Shown here one piece after another: positions 34,056 through 47,600 of a stretch of 64,000 bases of DNA; positions within the stretch are counted from its first letter, which is position 1, and each line of letters opens with the position of its first letter. The translations under genes were made by a program, and so were the position numbers. Origin of the DNA: Eremophila alpestris peregrina (Eukaryota > Chordata > Aves > Passeriformes > Alaudidae); assembly GCA_009792885.1 (NCBI GenBank), contig WMCF01000173.1, positions 62,001-126,000 on the forward strand, given 5' to 3'. The notes under the pieces were generated by a model, which worked only from the letters and a program-made list of their open reading frames with translations, made no database searches and was not told where the DNA came from.

Positions 34056-37000
34056 CAGCTCCAGAGGGGTGGCATCAGCTGTACCTGGATGGAATGTGAG
34101 GATTGTCTGTGCTACATCACAGCCTCGTCCCCTTTCCCTCTCTGGCAAAACCAGAGTTGAGCACCACACCACTCATAACACTCATCTCCATCCCAGTTAT
34201 GGTCCCAGAGCTCCTGCACATCTGGAAAAGCACAAAACACCCCATGAAACCACTGCCCTGAAGTCAGATGCCTTTGACCTGAGTCACCGAGCAGGACACA
34301 GAGGAAAAGGCAAAGGGCATTATTCCAAGGGATTTTGCAATGAGGAAAACAAACCCAAACCAAAAAAATCACACCCACCAGGGAAGCTGCCTGTCTTGAG
34401 GAACCCCACGAGTCAGAACCGCCCACAACAGCTCAGCTGTCTCTCAGCATCCCTGCAACTGCAGAGCCAAGACATCCGAGCACACTTGGACCTCCTGGAA
34501 GAAATTCCAAGGCTTAGTGGTGAATTCAAGTCATGTCTTAACACACTTTTACTTCCACACCTCCAAAGCAGCTCACAGTGCTCTCCTGTTGTCTTCCCAG
34601 TGGAATATGTGAGTCTCAGAAGCTTGGGAATGGGATGACAGAGCAGCCCTTCCAAAGGTGGCCATCAGCCCACATCAAGGGGAGAAAGTCCAGCTGCCAT
34701 CACTTGGACAGCATTTCTCCCAATTGTCCCCCAAAATCCTTCAAAAGGATGAACTGAAATAGCTTCTTTAATTTTTTGTTCATTTTTATTTCTAAGTTAC
34801 TCCAGCCAATCAACAAACACTTCAGCTGTCTGCTTTGGCTTTATTGAATCCCCTTTGGTTTGGCACAGCTGCATGGTCCTCAGGCAGGTATCCTACAGAC
34901 AGCCACCTTTGAATCCTCAATATTAACAAGATTTGTCAGACACTATCTGCTTTTGTTGGATATTGCCCTCAGCCCAAGGGGACTCTTCTCTTCCCTTTGA
35001 ATCTGGCAGCACAAGTCCTGCTGCCTGTAGATTTATATGGAGGCACATCAAGTTCTCCTTCCAGTAAATAGGACTGGATAATCAATTCCGAATGAAGGTT
35101 TGGGAAAAAAGAGTTCTCAGACAGTCCCTCTCAGGGAAGGGTTTTTAAACTGCTTCCAAGTTGCTAATCAAAAAAAGTTTTTTAAAAAGCAAAAAATGAT
35201 GTGCTAACAGCGCTTCCAATACTTGGTGTCTTCCCAAAGCCACAGCTCATGAGGGTTAACACGCCAGCCCAAGGAACTGTGGGAGCTCCTGAGCCTCCTG
35301 TTTGCAAAAAAAAGAACATTTCAGCAGTCTCAGAAACAGGTCAAACAAACATTTCCCAAGAATCACACAGGTATTGCTGAGCTCGCCTTGGAATGACAGG
35401 AATCTGCTGGAAGAGGTCTCTGGTGCCTATTCCAGGACCATTTCCTCTAATTCTTTTTTAAGTCAGTGCTTCCAAGAGTTAAAACTCCACTGGTTTTGGC
35501 CAAGCTCTCATTTTATTTAAGGCATGAAGGGAACAATATTTATCATTCAAAGGAGCCAGTTCTGTTTCATCCTGGCTCCTGTTTTTGTCCTCTGCCTCTA
35601 GACAGGAGCGTCCCTTCCCTGTGTTAATTAATAAAGGGATAAAGGCACACCTTGGGGTTCAGAGCTTTATAGAAAATTTAATTACAGATCCTGACTTTTT
35701 AATTACCAGGCGAGACTCTCGCATTATCTGCCACAGGATCCCTGCAGGCTTTACCTGGCTGAAAAGAAGCAGGAGATGACTTAAAAGGCTGGAGTGGAAG
35801 CTGATCTCTAGTGTAAGACATAGTGTAAGACATAGGAAGGGCCACCAAAAGCCTCCATAATGATGGCAGTAGGGGGGGCATCACCAGGTCAGAAGGAGAG
35901 AGAAACCCTGATAGGTCACAGACATCATAATGGGCTTGCCAGAATTGAAGGGAATGGAGGCTAAGACCATAAAGAGATAACAAACCTGCAGCATAGTCAA
36001 CACGAGTTCAGCCGGGCAGCTCTAAGTCCATTAACAGGCTGAGACTAATTAGAAGGAGATGCAAGACCAGAGCAGAAGGAAAACTCTCCTTAGACAAGCC
36101 AAAAATGTTCCTGTGCCAACTATGCTGCACGTTCTCAGCTCAGCCCTTGGACCTGGGAACACAGAGTGGCTTAAGATGATCAAGAACACTTGTGTACTTC
36201 CATCTCCGACCTGTGAGTGCTTACACACTCACTCTGGTATGTGCTGAGCTGCTGCCTCACGCTCCCCATTCCATAAATCCTCTTCCCTTCCAGGCTCAAG
36301 TGATGGAAAATGCTCTCTGACCAGACAACAAACTCGCTGAAGTCAGAGGGGGACTGCAGATGGAGAGGTGCAGCACAAAGCCTCAGGCCTGGGGGATACA
36401 AAGGACTACTCAGCTATAAACCCAAATTTTAATAACTAGAAGCTCTCCACAGAACATGCCAGTGGCACTGTGCACCTGGGGATGCATGACTGAATTCCAT
36501 GGGTTTTACCAGCACAGCTCCCAGTTTAGAGAGGAACCATTCATTAATGATGCACTGGCCCATTGTAGGAGTCGTATTTCTCAATGCATTCGAGGCTTTG
36601 CCAGCCAACTCCATAAATCTACTTGTTGGAAAAGTTGCCTTTAAAAAAAGGAAAAAGAAAAAGCAATTAAATGTCGTGTCGGCAACATAACCATGCAAAC
36701 AGGAATTCCTCACCTCACGTACTCCCAGGGCATTTCATAGCCTGTATTACAGAGGCACTGCTCTGCTCCTTGAAAATTGTCTTTAAAAATATCCAATGAG
36801 ATTAAAAAAAAAAAAAAAATATCCTGAGTGACTGTCACAGGGAAACAAAGCAAGAGAAGGGGAGAAATGGCGAGTTGTGGGCCACTGTTGGTGGGCACTT
36901 GAATGGGAGCCCCGTGCTTGACACCAGCGTGACTCTGAACAAAACCAGAGCCAAGAGCTATTTGTCAAGGGGCACCAATGCACACAAGCGGTGAGAACCT

Positions 37001-37466
37001 GGCCCCGCTGTAAAAACGTGTCAGGGACTTTTCTGTGGGGCCGTGCCGAGCCCCCTGATGGATCGCTGTGCCGGGAGGGCCGCATTGTCAGCCGCAAGAA
37101 TGAGACATCTGCTGCCTTCTCCCTGCCCTGAAAGGAGGCTTTGGCTGGGCCCAGGCCGTGTGAGCAGCTCCTCGTACAGAGCACAGACACGGGGGTGCCG
37201 TGGCCACCGACCCACAGAGCCAGGCCTGGCCTCCCTCACACCATCCCTGAGGGCTCATCCCGGGATTCTGGGATGTGCAGCTGGCATCCAGCCCGGCCTC
37301 TGCTCCTCTCTGTCTATTCCAACGCTCGGGTGTCCCTCTGCAGCCCCCCTTCCAAGGTCTCCATGCTCAGGACACTGTGTCTGAGCTCATACACTCACAC
37401 AAGTTCACACAGCACAGCCTCTTTTCCGTAAATCCACTGTGTGGGCACAGCAATGCTGCATGCAGC
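34056..37466. other. Gene-free DNA; candidate homeobox-rich conserved segment
   Basis: No supported gene. Three TAATTA cores occur within 81 bp (35,625-35,630, 35,679-35,684 and 35,700-35,705) in non-repetitive DNA. A 13-bp direct duplication (AGTGTAAGACATA) lies at about 35,811-35,836. Bases 37,000-37,260 are mildly CpG-enriched. Confidence 0.5.
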
Positions 37467-37755
37467 ATCATGGAATGGTTGGGATTGGAAGGGACCTTGA
37501 AGATCATCCAGTTCCACCCCCTGCCATGGGCAGGGACACCTCCCACTATCCCAGGGTGCTCCAAGCCCTGTCCAGGCTGGCCTTGGACACTCCCAGGGAT
37601 AAGGCAACCACAGTTTCTCTGGCAACCACTGCCACATTTTTCCCAAAGTTTCCCTCATTTTTTCCCTCATTTTTTCCAATACCCCATCTAACCCTGCCTT
37701 CTGTCAAATCGAATCCACTGCCCCTTGTCCTGAACATCCACTTGCCAGAAGGAGC
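37467..37755 (-). mobile_element. CR1 LINE 3' fragment with internal duplication
   Basis: The minus-strand copy has CATGGAATGGTTGGGATTGG, CCATGGGCAGGGACACC and TGGCCTTGGACACTCCCAGG. A TTTCCCTCATTTT unit is repeated in tandem near 37,648-37,678. It ends around TGTCCTGAACATCC. Confidence 0.9.
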
Positions 37756-40744
37756 CCCCATCATCTCCTCAGCCAGAGAGGGAAGGGTATGCAGCAGGAT
37801 GTGAGGATTTTGAGGATTTTATGGGGCTGCCAGTGCAAGAAGGCTCCCTATTCACAGGTAAGCCAGCAGCTCCTTGGGAGCCATCCCCTTTCCTTCCCAT
37901 GCAAGGCAAGACCCAAGGCTCACAGGCACAGCCTCAGGGAAGCAGGCATAAATTATAAAGCCTGATTTATGGAAAAAGTAGAAAATTTCTATAGAGAATT
38001 TCAGTTCTGAGCACATTTTACCCCCAAGAAAATGGAGAATAATGGGATTTACACAGTAGACAACACTTCAGCAGCCCTCTCTACCCTACACCCCACAGGT
38101 GACAAGGGGAGCTGAGAGCTGCCTGGGAATGGACCGAGACATAAAGAAAATACGGGAAATAGAAGCAAAGAAAAGAACAGCAAAGCGGAAGAGGCAGAAA
38201 GAAGGACGTCTGTGTGCTTCAAATATCTCAAAACAGAGGCCCCACTTTGCAAACGCTGCTTCACTGGGGGAGGGAGGGGGAAGGCTGGTTTCCATTTCAT
38301 TTTCACTTTGAAAACACCATTTTTCTGCGCATCCACTGAAGTGCAAATTTCCTCGGAAGCCGTCTGAAGAGCGAGCGTGCCTCAAAGCTGAAGTTTTCTA
38401 AACCACATCTGCTGGGATTCACAAAGGCCTGGCTGAGGGAGCCCCCGGGAGCCATGAGCAGCAATTCCCGGGTGAGCACCCAGAATGTCCCCAGCACCCA
38501 GCCGGGCACAGGAGAGGGGCAGAGCAGGCAAGGGTGGCACAGACAGGTTTCTCCAGCTCCAGCCTCTGGCGGGGACCACTCCAGCACTGGGAACAGAGAT
38601 AAGGAGTGGCTGCTGGGTATGCAGGGGGTGATAAAAACGGGGTGGCCATGCAGCATTCAGCACTGACCACCAGCACCTTCCCAGCTGCTGGAGCATCCCC
38701 AGAGCTGCCCATCTTGCCAGCATCCTGTGAGGAGCTGAGCAGTGCAGCCAGCCACAGGCAGGATGTGGGGATAATATTGAGGGAGAAGGATACCACCCTT
38801 GGATGTGTCTTTCCAGCTCCCCCACGCTCCCCACAGATCCCAGCTCGGTGCCTGGCCAGGCAGATGGTTTGTACAAACAGCTCACGGGGGAGAGGTCTGG
38901 AAAGCTTTCCAAATCCCCACCAGCACAGCAGCAGCCTCCCCCTTCCCAGCTGGCACGGACAGCACTGCCTGCCCCCGGCCCTTTGCCTGCAGCTGGACGG
39001 GGCTCGGAGGGAAGGGACACGGCCCTGGGCACGGGGACAGCCCCCAGGCTGGCAGCTGCAGGGATGCCCAGGGGAAGCAGGTGTCCCTTCCCGAGGGCTG
39101 GGCGGGAATGCTGGCACCCAGGGCAGACAGGGCCTTTACAGAGGGATCACCCCCTGGCTGGGTGCCCAGGGACGGCGTTTGATGTGACAAAGGAGCTGTG
39201 CAGCCCCAGTGGCACCGGCTGCGGGGGCGCAGCTCTGGGCCACCTCATCAGACTCCTCCACCCACTGGGAGCCAAAAGGAGGGACACAAAGCATTACCCC
39301 AAATCTGCCCCCACAGAAGGAGGCATGCCAAGCACTGAGCTGTTCTCTGCCACTGCACAGCCCTGCACTATACCCTGCATCCCCCTCTTTCTGAGGGCTG
39401 TCACAGTTTGTCTGCAACAGGACAAGGACAAGGATATGCAGACCATCTCAATTTCCCCTACTCCTCCACATCCCACCTTCCCACAGCATTCCCATCATGA
39501 GCTGTGGAGATCTCCTTCCCAAAGCCATCCCAACTTACAAACCTGTGCATTTAGGTTAAGACAGAGCCCAGCTCAGTGCCATGGGAGCTGCTCCTTTCCT
39601 GGAAATGTCAAGGTCCGTGGGTTCTGCAGTGCAAAGGAGTCCTTTGGCATTCATTAAAGTTGAATATCTTTAATCCAGCCTGTGGAGCAAACAGACCATG
39701 GTTAATGCATCCAGAATGGCTGACGACTCTCTACTGGGCAGACATGAAGAGGGTAGTAATTCTTCCCAGTCCACTCTGCTGTGCACATTCCCACTGTTCC
39801 AAGGAAGAGGTCATGGCCTCTTTTTCCTTCTCCCCATCACCCTGTGCCTCTGGTCTCCCTCTCTGCTCTTTGCCAGGTGCCAGGAATGGCCCACTAAGCC
39901 TTTTTGCTTTCTTTTCCCCCTTTTTTCCTGCAAAGCTCCCTGCAGCTGCTGCACTGCAAACCCAGCACACCGGGCTGAGCAACCCACAGCTCCCCTACCC
40001 TGTGCCCTTGAAAACAGATGGCAGGCCCAAGTGTTCCCTGACAAGCAAAGGAATCAGAAGTGACACCGCTGGAAAAAACAAGCTCAATTCCTCTTGGCAG
40101 GATATTAATTTAGAAATCTCTGGTGTCGTCGCCCCGATTCACAATGAATTTGAACCCGAGCTCTCCCAGTGCCAGACAACGCAGAGGTTTGACAGAGAAG
40201 GTAATTGGAGGAAATGGCTTTGTAATCCAGCTATTGTGCTGGCAAGATCCAGCTCTCCTCAAGAGCAAGGTTCACTTCCTGGCATGGCTGATTCAGCAGC
40301 ATTTATTTGTCTCCAGTGCCTCTTGGCTTTCCCCCTGCCTAGCAGGAGTAGCACAGACCCTTCAAAGCAGTGCCAGAGGTATGCTGGGCATCCAGGCCCT
40401 CTCCAGCCTGGGGAGAGGCAGGAATGGGGTGATGAAACCTGCAGGGTCAATCATGTCAAGGGTCCAAGTGCTCCACACACCCTTGGGCAGAGCACCCACC
40501 AGACATCACCTGTGGTGGGTGCTTGCGCCGTGCCAGATGCAGGAACAAGGATGGGGGATGTTCATGTGGGAGCAATCCCACCTGGAGAGTCCCACAGCCT
40601 CCATCTGCTCCACATAAATCACTGGGTGGGTGGGAAAGCTGGATTTGGAGCAGAGTTTGGAGCAAAGCTTGTAATCACATCCTTAGTGACATCCCAATCA
40701 GCACATCCCTCAGGAAAACCCTGTGGAGTTACCTGCCATCACTG
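37756..40744. other. Gene-free DNA, GC-richer between 38.4 and 39.25 kb
   Basis: Several long overlapping frames occur in the GC-rich part, on both strands and without any family signature, as expected from low stop-codon density. Bases 38,310-38,425 and 40,100-40,250 are non-repetitive; the latter has a SOX-type ACAATG inside a perfect inverted repeat at 40,137-40,149. No gene is supported. Confidence 0.5.
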
Positions 40745-40860
40745 GATCATAGAATCACAGAATTACTTGGGTCAGAAGGGACCTTAAAAACCTCATTCCA
40801 ATCCCGTGCCCTGGGCAGGGACACTTTCCACTACACTAGGTTGATCCAAGCCCCATCCAT
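40745..40860 (-). mobile_element. CR1 LINE 3' end, about 115 bp
   Basis: The minus-strand copy starts with the intact octamer end ATCATAGAATCACAGAATTA and runs through CCTGGGCAGGGACACTTTCC. Confidence 0.9.
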
Positions 40861-40890
40861 TCTTCTCCTTCTTCAGAAAAAGATATTGTA

Positions 40891-40931
40891 AACAAACAAA
40901 TAACCAAAAACAGACAAACAAACAAACAAAA
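40891..40931. repeat. (CAAA)n simple repeat
   Basis: Two CAAA arrays separated by a short interruption. Confidence 0.93.
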
Positions 40932-41817
40932 CCCCTGCATGAGGTAAGGGGAAAGCAGCATCAAAGGGCCAAAGAGGCTGCCCTGGTCCCACCTGGAAAA
41001 AGGGAGAAAAAAAAGGGGGAAACAGGTCCAAAATACACTGTGAGCTGAGCAGCACTTGCCTAGAAATGCTCATGCATGATTCTATACACACAGTTCCTGG
41101 ATCAGCACATGCAGCATCTTCCCACTGCTCTAATAATCACCATTAATAATAATAACCATTTAACTGACATGTGTGCTTGTGCCATTCCACTAATCACTCT
41201 GTTTACCCAGCTGCCCTGTCTGCACTGGAAGGTGAGGTGCTCAGGCTGGATGTCAGATCCACTCCTGGGCTGAGATGGGATCATTTGGCAGCTGGGGCAG
41301 TGTGAAACCCTATCCCTGCTGGCTCTGTCAACCCCACTGCTGCCCTGACAGCTCCTTTGGGAACCCTGGTGAAATGAGCCCTTCAGAAGGCTCCTCTATA
41401 TTTAAATAAACAGCTTGGAGGTGGAGCATAGCAGCACTGATGTACCCCAGTATCTGAATATATCCATTAGCTCCATGGCCTGATTCCCTGAGTGCACACC
41501 AAGCTGATTTCGTGGAGGAGAAGGAAGGGAAAAGCTCATTTCTTTTTTCTTAATCTGCTAGCAAAAAAATATTGGGCTAGTAAACAGGCAGCAATCACCC
41601 AGGAATGCCTGGAGAGCTCCTGCCTACTGGCATGCAGAGCTCTCATCTGGAATTCATTTATTCCTGTTCACTATTGATGCTGCTCAGCCACAGAGGTGCT
41701 TGGGGAAGGGCATATTCAAGAGACCTGAAGTTCCTGAAGAGGCCAGTGTTAGCTCTGGGAATAATGAATCCTGGGGGTCTCTCAAACTCCAGGAGGAAAG
41801 CCTTCACAGAAAATTAG
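40932..41817. other. Gene-free unique DNA
   Basis: No gene or repeat recognised, apart from AATAAT words near 41,130-41,150. Confidence 0.5.
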
Positions 41818-42048
41818 CATATATTAGGAAAGAAATGTTCTTTGTGAGGGTGCTGAGGCCCTGGTACAGGGTGCCCAGAGAAGTTGTGGTTTCCCCTGGA
41901 TTCCTGGAAGTGCTCAAGGCCCAGTTGGAGGGGGCTTGGAGCAACCTGGAATAGTAGAAGGTGTCCCTGCCCATGGCAGGGGGGGGAACAAAGTGATGTC
42001 TAAGGTCCCTTCCAACCCAAACCATCCTGTGATTCTTTGATTCTGTAT
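41818..42048 (+). mobile_element. CR1 LINE 3' fragment, about 230 bp
   Basis: ATATTAGGAAAGAAATGTTC, AGGCCCTGGTACAGGGTGCC and the GTGTCCCTGCCCATGGCAGG core lead to an intact terminus, TCCTGTGATTCTTTGATTCT, with the 8-bp CR1 end motif repeated. Confidence 0.93.
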
Positions 42049-44218
42049 TTGCTCCATAGATTTTATTCTGCATCCCATTTTGCTGCCAATTCCCTCAGAA
42101 AGCTCTCCTAGTGCTGAGGATGGCCTGCATCTCGTTTAATTACGTCCAGCAACTTCAACTGCTGGAGCAAAACCACTTTAGGTGGTATAACCATTTCGAG
42201 CTCTGAAGAAATCCCACAGCCTGGTGAAAAATGTAGATTTAATTTGTATATTCCCCTTAAGTGCTGACTTACACACCTTGCAATGACCCATCCATAGGTT
42301 TACACAGTCCTTCACTTTGCTTATCCTGAGCATGGGTCCTACAGGGTCAGAAAATCACAAGATGTGCTGCCTAACCTCTGTTTTGTGGGGGAAAATCCAG
42401 GAGGAAAGCAGATGCCTCTCGGGAACCCCTCCATCACAGCTTTCCACAGGCAGGCTCACGTTCAGCCTTCCTCTGGGAAGGGACCACACAGGCTCAGGTT
42501 GGAGGAAAAAAAAGGCACATGGAGATCATGGAAGTCTCAGGGCAAGTAAATTACTGTTAATTGTGAGATATTTGATTGCAAGAAGCACCAGATGGCCAGC
42601 CATCTGGTTTTTATTATAAAATTAAACAAGATTAACCCAAACAGGATTTCCTCAGCATTCTTCTCTGACTGGCTCACAAATACATCTTTAACACCTATGC
42701 TACAGATAGAGCACAATCAGAAGCCCTTCCTGCCTTTCCCTAATCTGCTTGGGCTAAATACTCTGCTGAGCAATGCCCTTGCACCTAAAGATTTCCAGCT
42801 GGATTGAAAAGAAGCAGGGGATGGAGAAATTGAGAGAGGAGGGAAATGTCAGCTCCCAGAGAAGTAACCCCAGCAGAAGCCTTTCCTTTCACACTGGTTA
42901 AAAGGGCACAAACATCGGGGCAGGAGAGTTGCCAAGGGCAACAGGTTGCCAGAGGCAACAGCAGCTGGGGTACCAAAGTCTCCTGGTCAGTGCTGGGATG
43001 GGAAGGGATAAAACAGCAGACCCCCCTGCCTCTGGCCATCTCCTCTGAAAGGCAGAGTCTAAAACACCCCTCACTGTACAGGAATTTTCTTTGCCTTTTT
43101 ACACCTTTGCCTGAATGCTCAGGAAGTTTGTCCTCGTCCTGGCACTCCCTGCATCGCCCAAACACCACCCCTGCCTCTGTGCCTGGAAGGGCAGCACTGC
43201 AGAAGCTCATTTCTGCTCATTTTGCCGTGCATGATGAGTGATAACAAAGCCTTGCACAGGCTTTGGCCATTCTTTGCCCCAAAGCATAAATGCTGAGGCC
43301 AAGCCCTGCAGAATCAGCTCAGATTTTGCTGAGCAGGGCTTGCTGGACAAGTTAATCCAGCGAGTTTTCCGCCCTCAGCTCCCAAAGCTGCTCTGGGAGC
43401 ACTCGGCCGCCTCTGCTGCTCTCCCTGGAAGCTGGGCTGCCACCAAGGTGGCCTTCCTGAGCCCACCCAGCCACCCCGCAGCAGGCAGGGAATGGAGTGG
43501 GATCCTGCAGCTGGAGCCCCCGGTCCGCTCCGAGCTTTTCTCATGCAGATCACACCCGTCCTCATTTGTTCGCAGCAAATCGCTCATGAATCGAACATAA
43601 AGGCTGTTCCAGGGGAGGTGTCCCCTTGCATCATTCTCCAGAGTAAATCTCTGGGGTATGATGCATCCAGAAATTATCCATAGTACCCCACTCACACCCT
43701 CCTGTCTTATCAGGTCTGGGCACAAAACCTGGTGGGAGATTTCAGCTGAAAAACAACAGGCCGGGGCTTCAGCTCATGTAAACATGATAATTTGTTGGGT
43801 TTTTTTGTTTAGCTTTGAATATCTTCACTTTCAGAGCTACTCTTAAGAGAAAAACACCATGAATTTCTTTCTGGGAGAGCAGCCAGGCAGCTCCCTGAAC
43901 CCCAGGCAGTTTGTGCCCCGTGTCACTGCTCCCAGAGGCTGGGGAACAACACACAATTCCTGCTGGCACCCCTTTGCAATGTGACAGGGTGACAGGCTCC
44001 TCAGCAGACTATTCCCACAGCCACCACTCCTTTGGCTCATTCTGCAGGCCCCAGGCTGGAGGTGGCCCCAAAGTCCAGGGCACCCATCACCTACAGAACT
44101 GGGATGCTCTTTTCCCAGTTGCCCACTGGTGCTGGTCCTTGCCAGGCTGCCACCACTGGGGTCCTGAACAAAGTCAGCTCTGCCCTTCTAGTGGGCAACT
44201 CCACGTCCTGGTGGTTTT
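42049..44218. other. Gene-free DNA
   Basis: No supported gene. Bases 43,330-43,570 are modestly CpG-enriched. The remainder is unremarkable. Confidence 0.5.
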
Positions 44219-44690
44219 ATGATCACAGGATCATTTCAGTTGGAAAAGACCTACAAGATCATCGAGTCCAACCTTTGGCTGTCACCCAGCCCAGAGCACT
44301 GAGTGCCACGTCCAGTTCTTCCCTGAACACCTCCAGGGATAAGGACTCCAAACCTCCCTGGGCAGCCCCTTTCCATTGCCTGACCACCCTCTCCATGGAC
44401 AAATTCCTCCTGATGTCCAATCTAACCCTCCCCTGGCCCAGCCTGAGGCCGTTCCCTCTCCCCCTGTCCCTGTTCCCTGGAGCAGAGCCTGACACCCCCA
44501 GCTGTCCCCTCCTGGCAGGGAGTTGTGCAGAGCCACAAGGTCCCTCCTGAGCCTCCTTTTCTCCAGGCTGAGCCCCTTTCCCAGCTCCCTCAGCCCCTCC
44601 TGGGGCTCCAGCCCCTTCCCCAGGCTCCTTTCCCTTCCCTGGACATACTCCAGACCCTCAAGGTCCTTGTGGAATTGGAGACAAAACTTG
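44219..44690 (-). mobile_element. CR1 LINE 3' fragment, about 470 bp
   Basis: The minus-strand copy runs from ATCACAGGATCATTTCAGTT and AAGACCTACAAGATCATCGA through the GGGCAGCCCCTTTCCATTGCC and TGTCCAATCTAACCCTCCCC blocks to a region matching the 5' part of the copy at 1.3 kb. Confidence 0.93.
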
Positions 44691-47600
44691 CTGATGATTT
44701 TAGGTGTGCCCCAGGGACACCCCAGTGTGATTAATTCATTCAGATTTTAACATGTTCTGGAAGTATAACTTATTTATAACATATAACTTCTTCTAGTTTG
44801 GGATATGGCCTGTCTTTAGAAAGAAATTAGATTTAAAATGGTCTTAAATTTGACAAAAACATGAACTGCAAACTCCTCATGTTTCCAGCCAGCTCAGTGC
44901 CACTCTTCATCCCACTGGAAGCCACCAAATGGAGATAAAGTTCCCCCAAGGACAGGCTACCCATCTCTTTCCCTCAGGCTTGCACAAACTAAGGACAGCT
45001 CAGAGGAAAGATTAACATGGTCCAGGTAGAGGCATATCCAGGTAGAGGAAATTAACTGGAAAGCTCTAATACAGCTTCTCTTCTTTGCCTTTACCACAAG
45101 AGCCATGCTTGCATCAGCCTGGAAAATTATTTGGTTTTCCACAATTTTATTCTCCAGAGTGGCTGTTCCACTCTGAGCTGGTGCTTCTCCAGAAGAAATT
45201 GGTCCAGGACAGACACCTCAGCTGGAAAACTCAAATCCCAACAGGCATAGGTATTTGGAGCTGAGAGGACATCCTATCCTATTTTTAGAAGGAGCAGGGA
45301 ATTACTAGATCAGTAATAAGCTATACTAAACATTTACAAAGCATAGCTCAAGAAGCTGGGTTTTAAACAAAGGGAACAGATGCTCTGACAAGAACCCTGC
45401 ACAAAATATTTCCTTTGCCAAGTGAGTAAAGGAAACCTATTTTTTTTCCTGAAGAATTAGCTTTTAAAGGCAATCCCTAGTAAATGAGGTATAAAAGTGG
45501 ATTCAGAACATTCCCACTACTTTCTTACCCTTCCAGCAGAGCATCCTCTGGGCTAGGCTTTCACTGCCAGCCAGCTGGGGAGATGCCCCCAAGGTGGAAG
45601 CATACACACAGGAAAAAATAAAGCAGTTTAACAAGCAGTTAAAATCTGCAAGCTTTTTAAACATGATTTATCCATGCTGGGTACTTCTCTATCTCACCAG
45701 ATGCTTCCAAGTGTCTTGCACTGGAGAAAAACCTATAACTTTAGTCCATGACACATTACTAACCTGTATTAGACTTGCACAGAAACAACTGGTTGCTGCT
45801 GCTGGAGCAATAAAATGTCGGTGGATTTCACTGTAAACCAAAAGAAACTTCAAATATCTTGGAGGAGTTTCACAAGAAGCTGGTTCAGTCTGTCAAACAT
45901 GGATTGGAAGGGGCTGTGGGCAACCTCTCCCTCAGGAGCCCAAAGGAAAAGGCTTTTCCAGGGGTGACAGCCAAGAGATCTCCACATCTTTGTGAACAGC
46001 TGGATATGGATGAGAAGCCCCCACCTGGGCTGGGATCACCTACCAAGGGGCTTCCAGACAGAGGGAGTAGGAATTGGAGTGCAGCAGCTCAAGGCTTGCT
46101 GCCAAAGCAGGCACATCCCTCCGGGAGCACTGGGGAGCACATGGCTTTTATCAGCACAGACACCACAGGAAAAACCAGCACAGACACAACTGCACAACAA
46201 CTGGGGAAAACAGACCTGCTTTTAGCCTGAAGAGTGGCTTGTCTGGTTTTTCCCAAACCTATTGGATAATCTAACAGGAGATACTGCTTTTTACAAACCC
46301 ATGCTGCTGGCAGCTGGGACCACCAGTGCACCAGGGAGGCCTGAGGCACTTTCCAGCTACAAAATGGCTTTTACAAAGCATCACCCCTTGTCATGTGCAT
46401 CAAGGGCCCCAGAGAAACATCCCTCAGCAGGAGAGGACCTGGATAAGATGAGCAGAGAGCTTGGTGCTCGTTCCAGCCCTGCTGGATTTCGGGAGCTGGC
46501 TCGCCCAGAGCCTGCAGCACCAGATAGGACAGGGCCCTGCTCCAGACTGTAAGGCAGAGATAAGGCTCCTGGAAATGGAGGAAAAAGAGCTTTCCCAGCC
46601 CCAGGTTTGCAGGAGGAGGGCAAGAAGAGCACAGGAGGTAGAGAACAGTTAAGTCAATGCAGAAAAACACCTTATCAGTTTTATCCATCCTGATGAATGC
46701 AGTGCTGGCCATCTAACAGATGCTGCTGCTAAAAGCCTTCCACTTCAGTGTGGGCTTCTTGGCTCTCTCAAATCCAAACTCTCATCTTCATTCCTTGCAA
46801 ATGAACAACAGGAGCACCCAGAGAAGCTGCACACTATGATAAAGCTCAAACAACACCTCAGCTGACTCAAAATCAGAACTGAATGTGTTTCTGGTTAAGA
46901 GGGCAGCTTAATTTATATCTTAGAAGCAGCAAAGGGGGAAAAAACCTTTCTTAGCTGTGAACCACAGGTCCTGGAAACAGTCAAACAGCTTTGCTCTTCC
47001 CCCAGCAGTTGTCTCCATCCCTCTCCTACGAGGAATGGGTTGATGGGTTACCTCAGAGCCTTGTTTTGAACTGTTCTCCTTTATAATCTTCCTCTAATGC
47101 ACAACTCCAGCTGTCAGTGGAAGGGGAAAGGTGATTAAATCAGCTCAGGATGACTCCCTGCAGGAAGGTACAGCGTGTGCAACATGTGTAACACAAACCT
47201 GCAGTTCATTTAAAGTTCCCTTTTCCATCACCCTGCAAGCTGAGACAGCTTTAGCTCCCCAGTGATGTGGATGTATTCCAACTGCTTGGAAAGTGGAAAG
47301 GGTTGGTCACTTACTAAAGGAAAGGAGACAGGATTTGTGAGATCTCAAGTAGTATTTCTGGTGCTGTACATTGCTTCCTTTCACAGTCTGTGTGACAACA
47401 ATTTATCTTTGGGGTTGTACCACCTCCAAAGGCATCTTTTCCTGCACAAAGGGGAAACAGCCTCTCCTTCCCAACAGGCAACAAGCTGTGGTCTCTTAGA
47501 GCAGAGGGGAATCAGAAACTTCCTAGGAAGAAATCCAGGTTGAGAAGTGTCTGTGAATTCCTCACTGACTTCAGGGAAAAGAGATTGTCACCAGATCTAT

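Noticed and set aside
38803..39657. 284-codon frame in the GC-rich block
   Set aside because: Overlapping frames of similar length occur on both strands here. None shows a domain, so low stop frequency explains them.
39576..40787. 403-codon open frame, the longest after removing the frame that crosses the gap
   Set aside because: The translation has no family signature and its 3' part runs into a CR1 tail. Its length reflects chance in stop-poor DNA.
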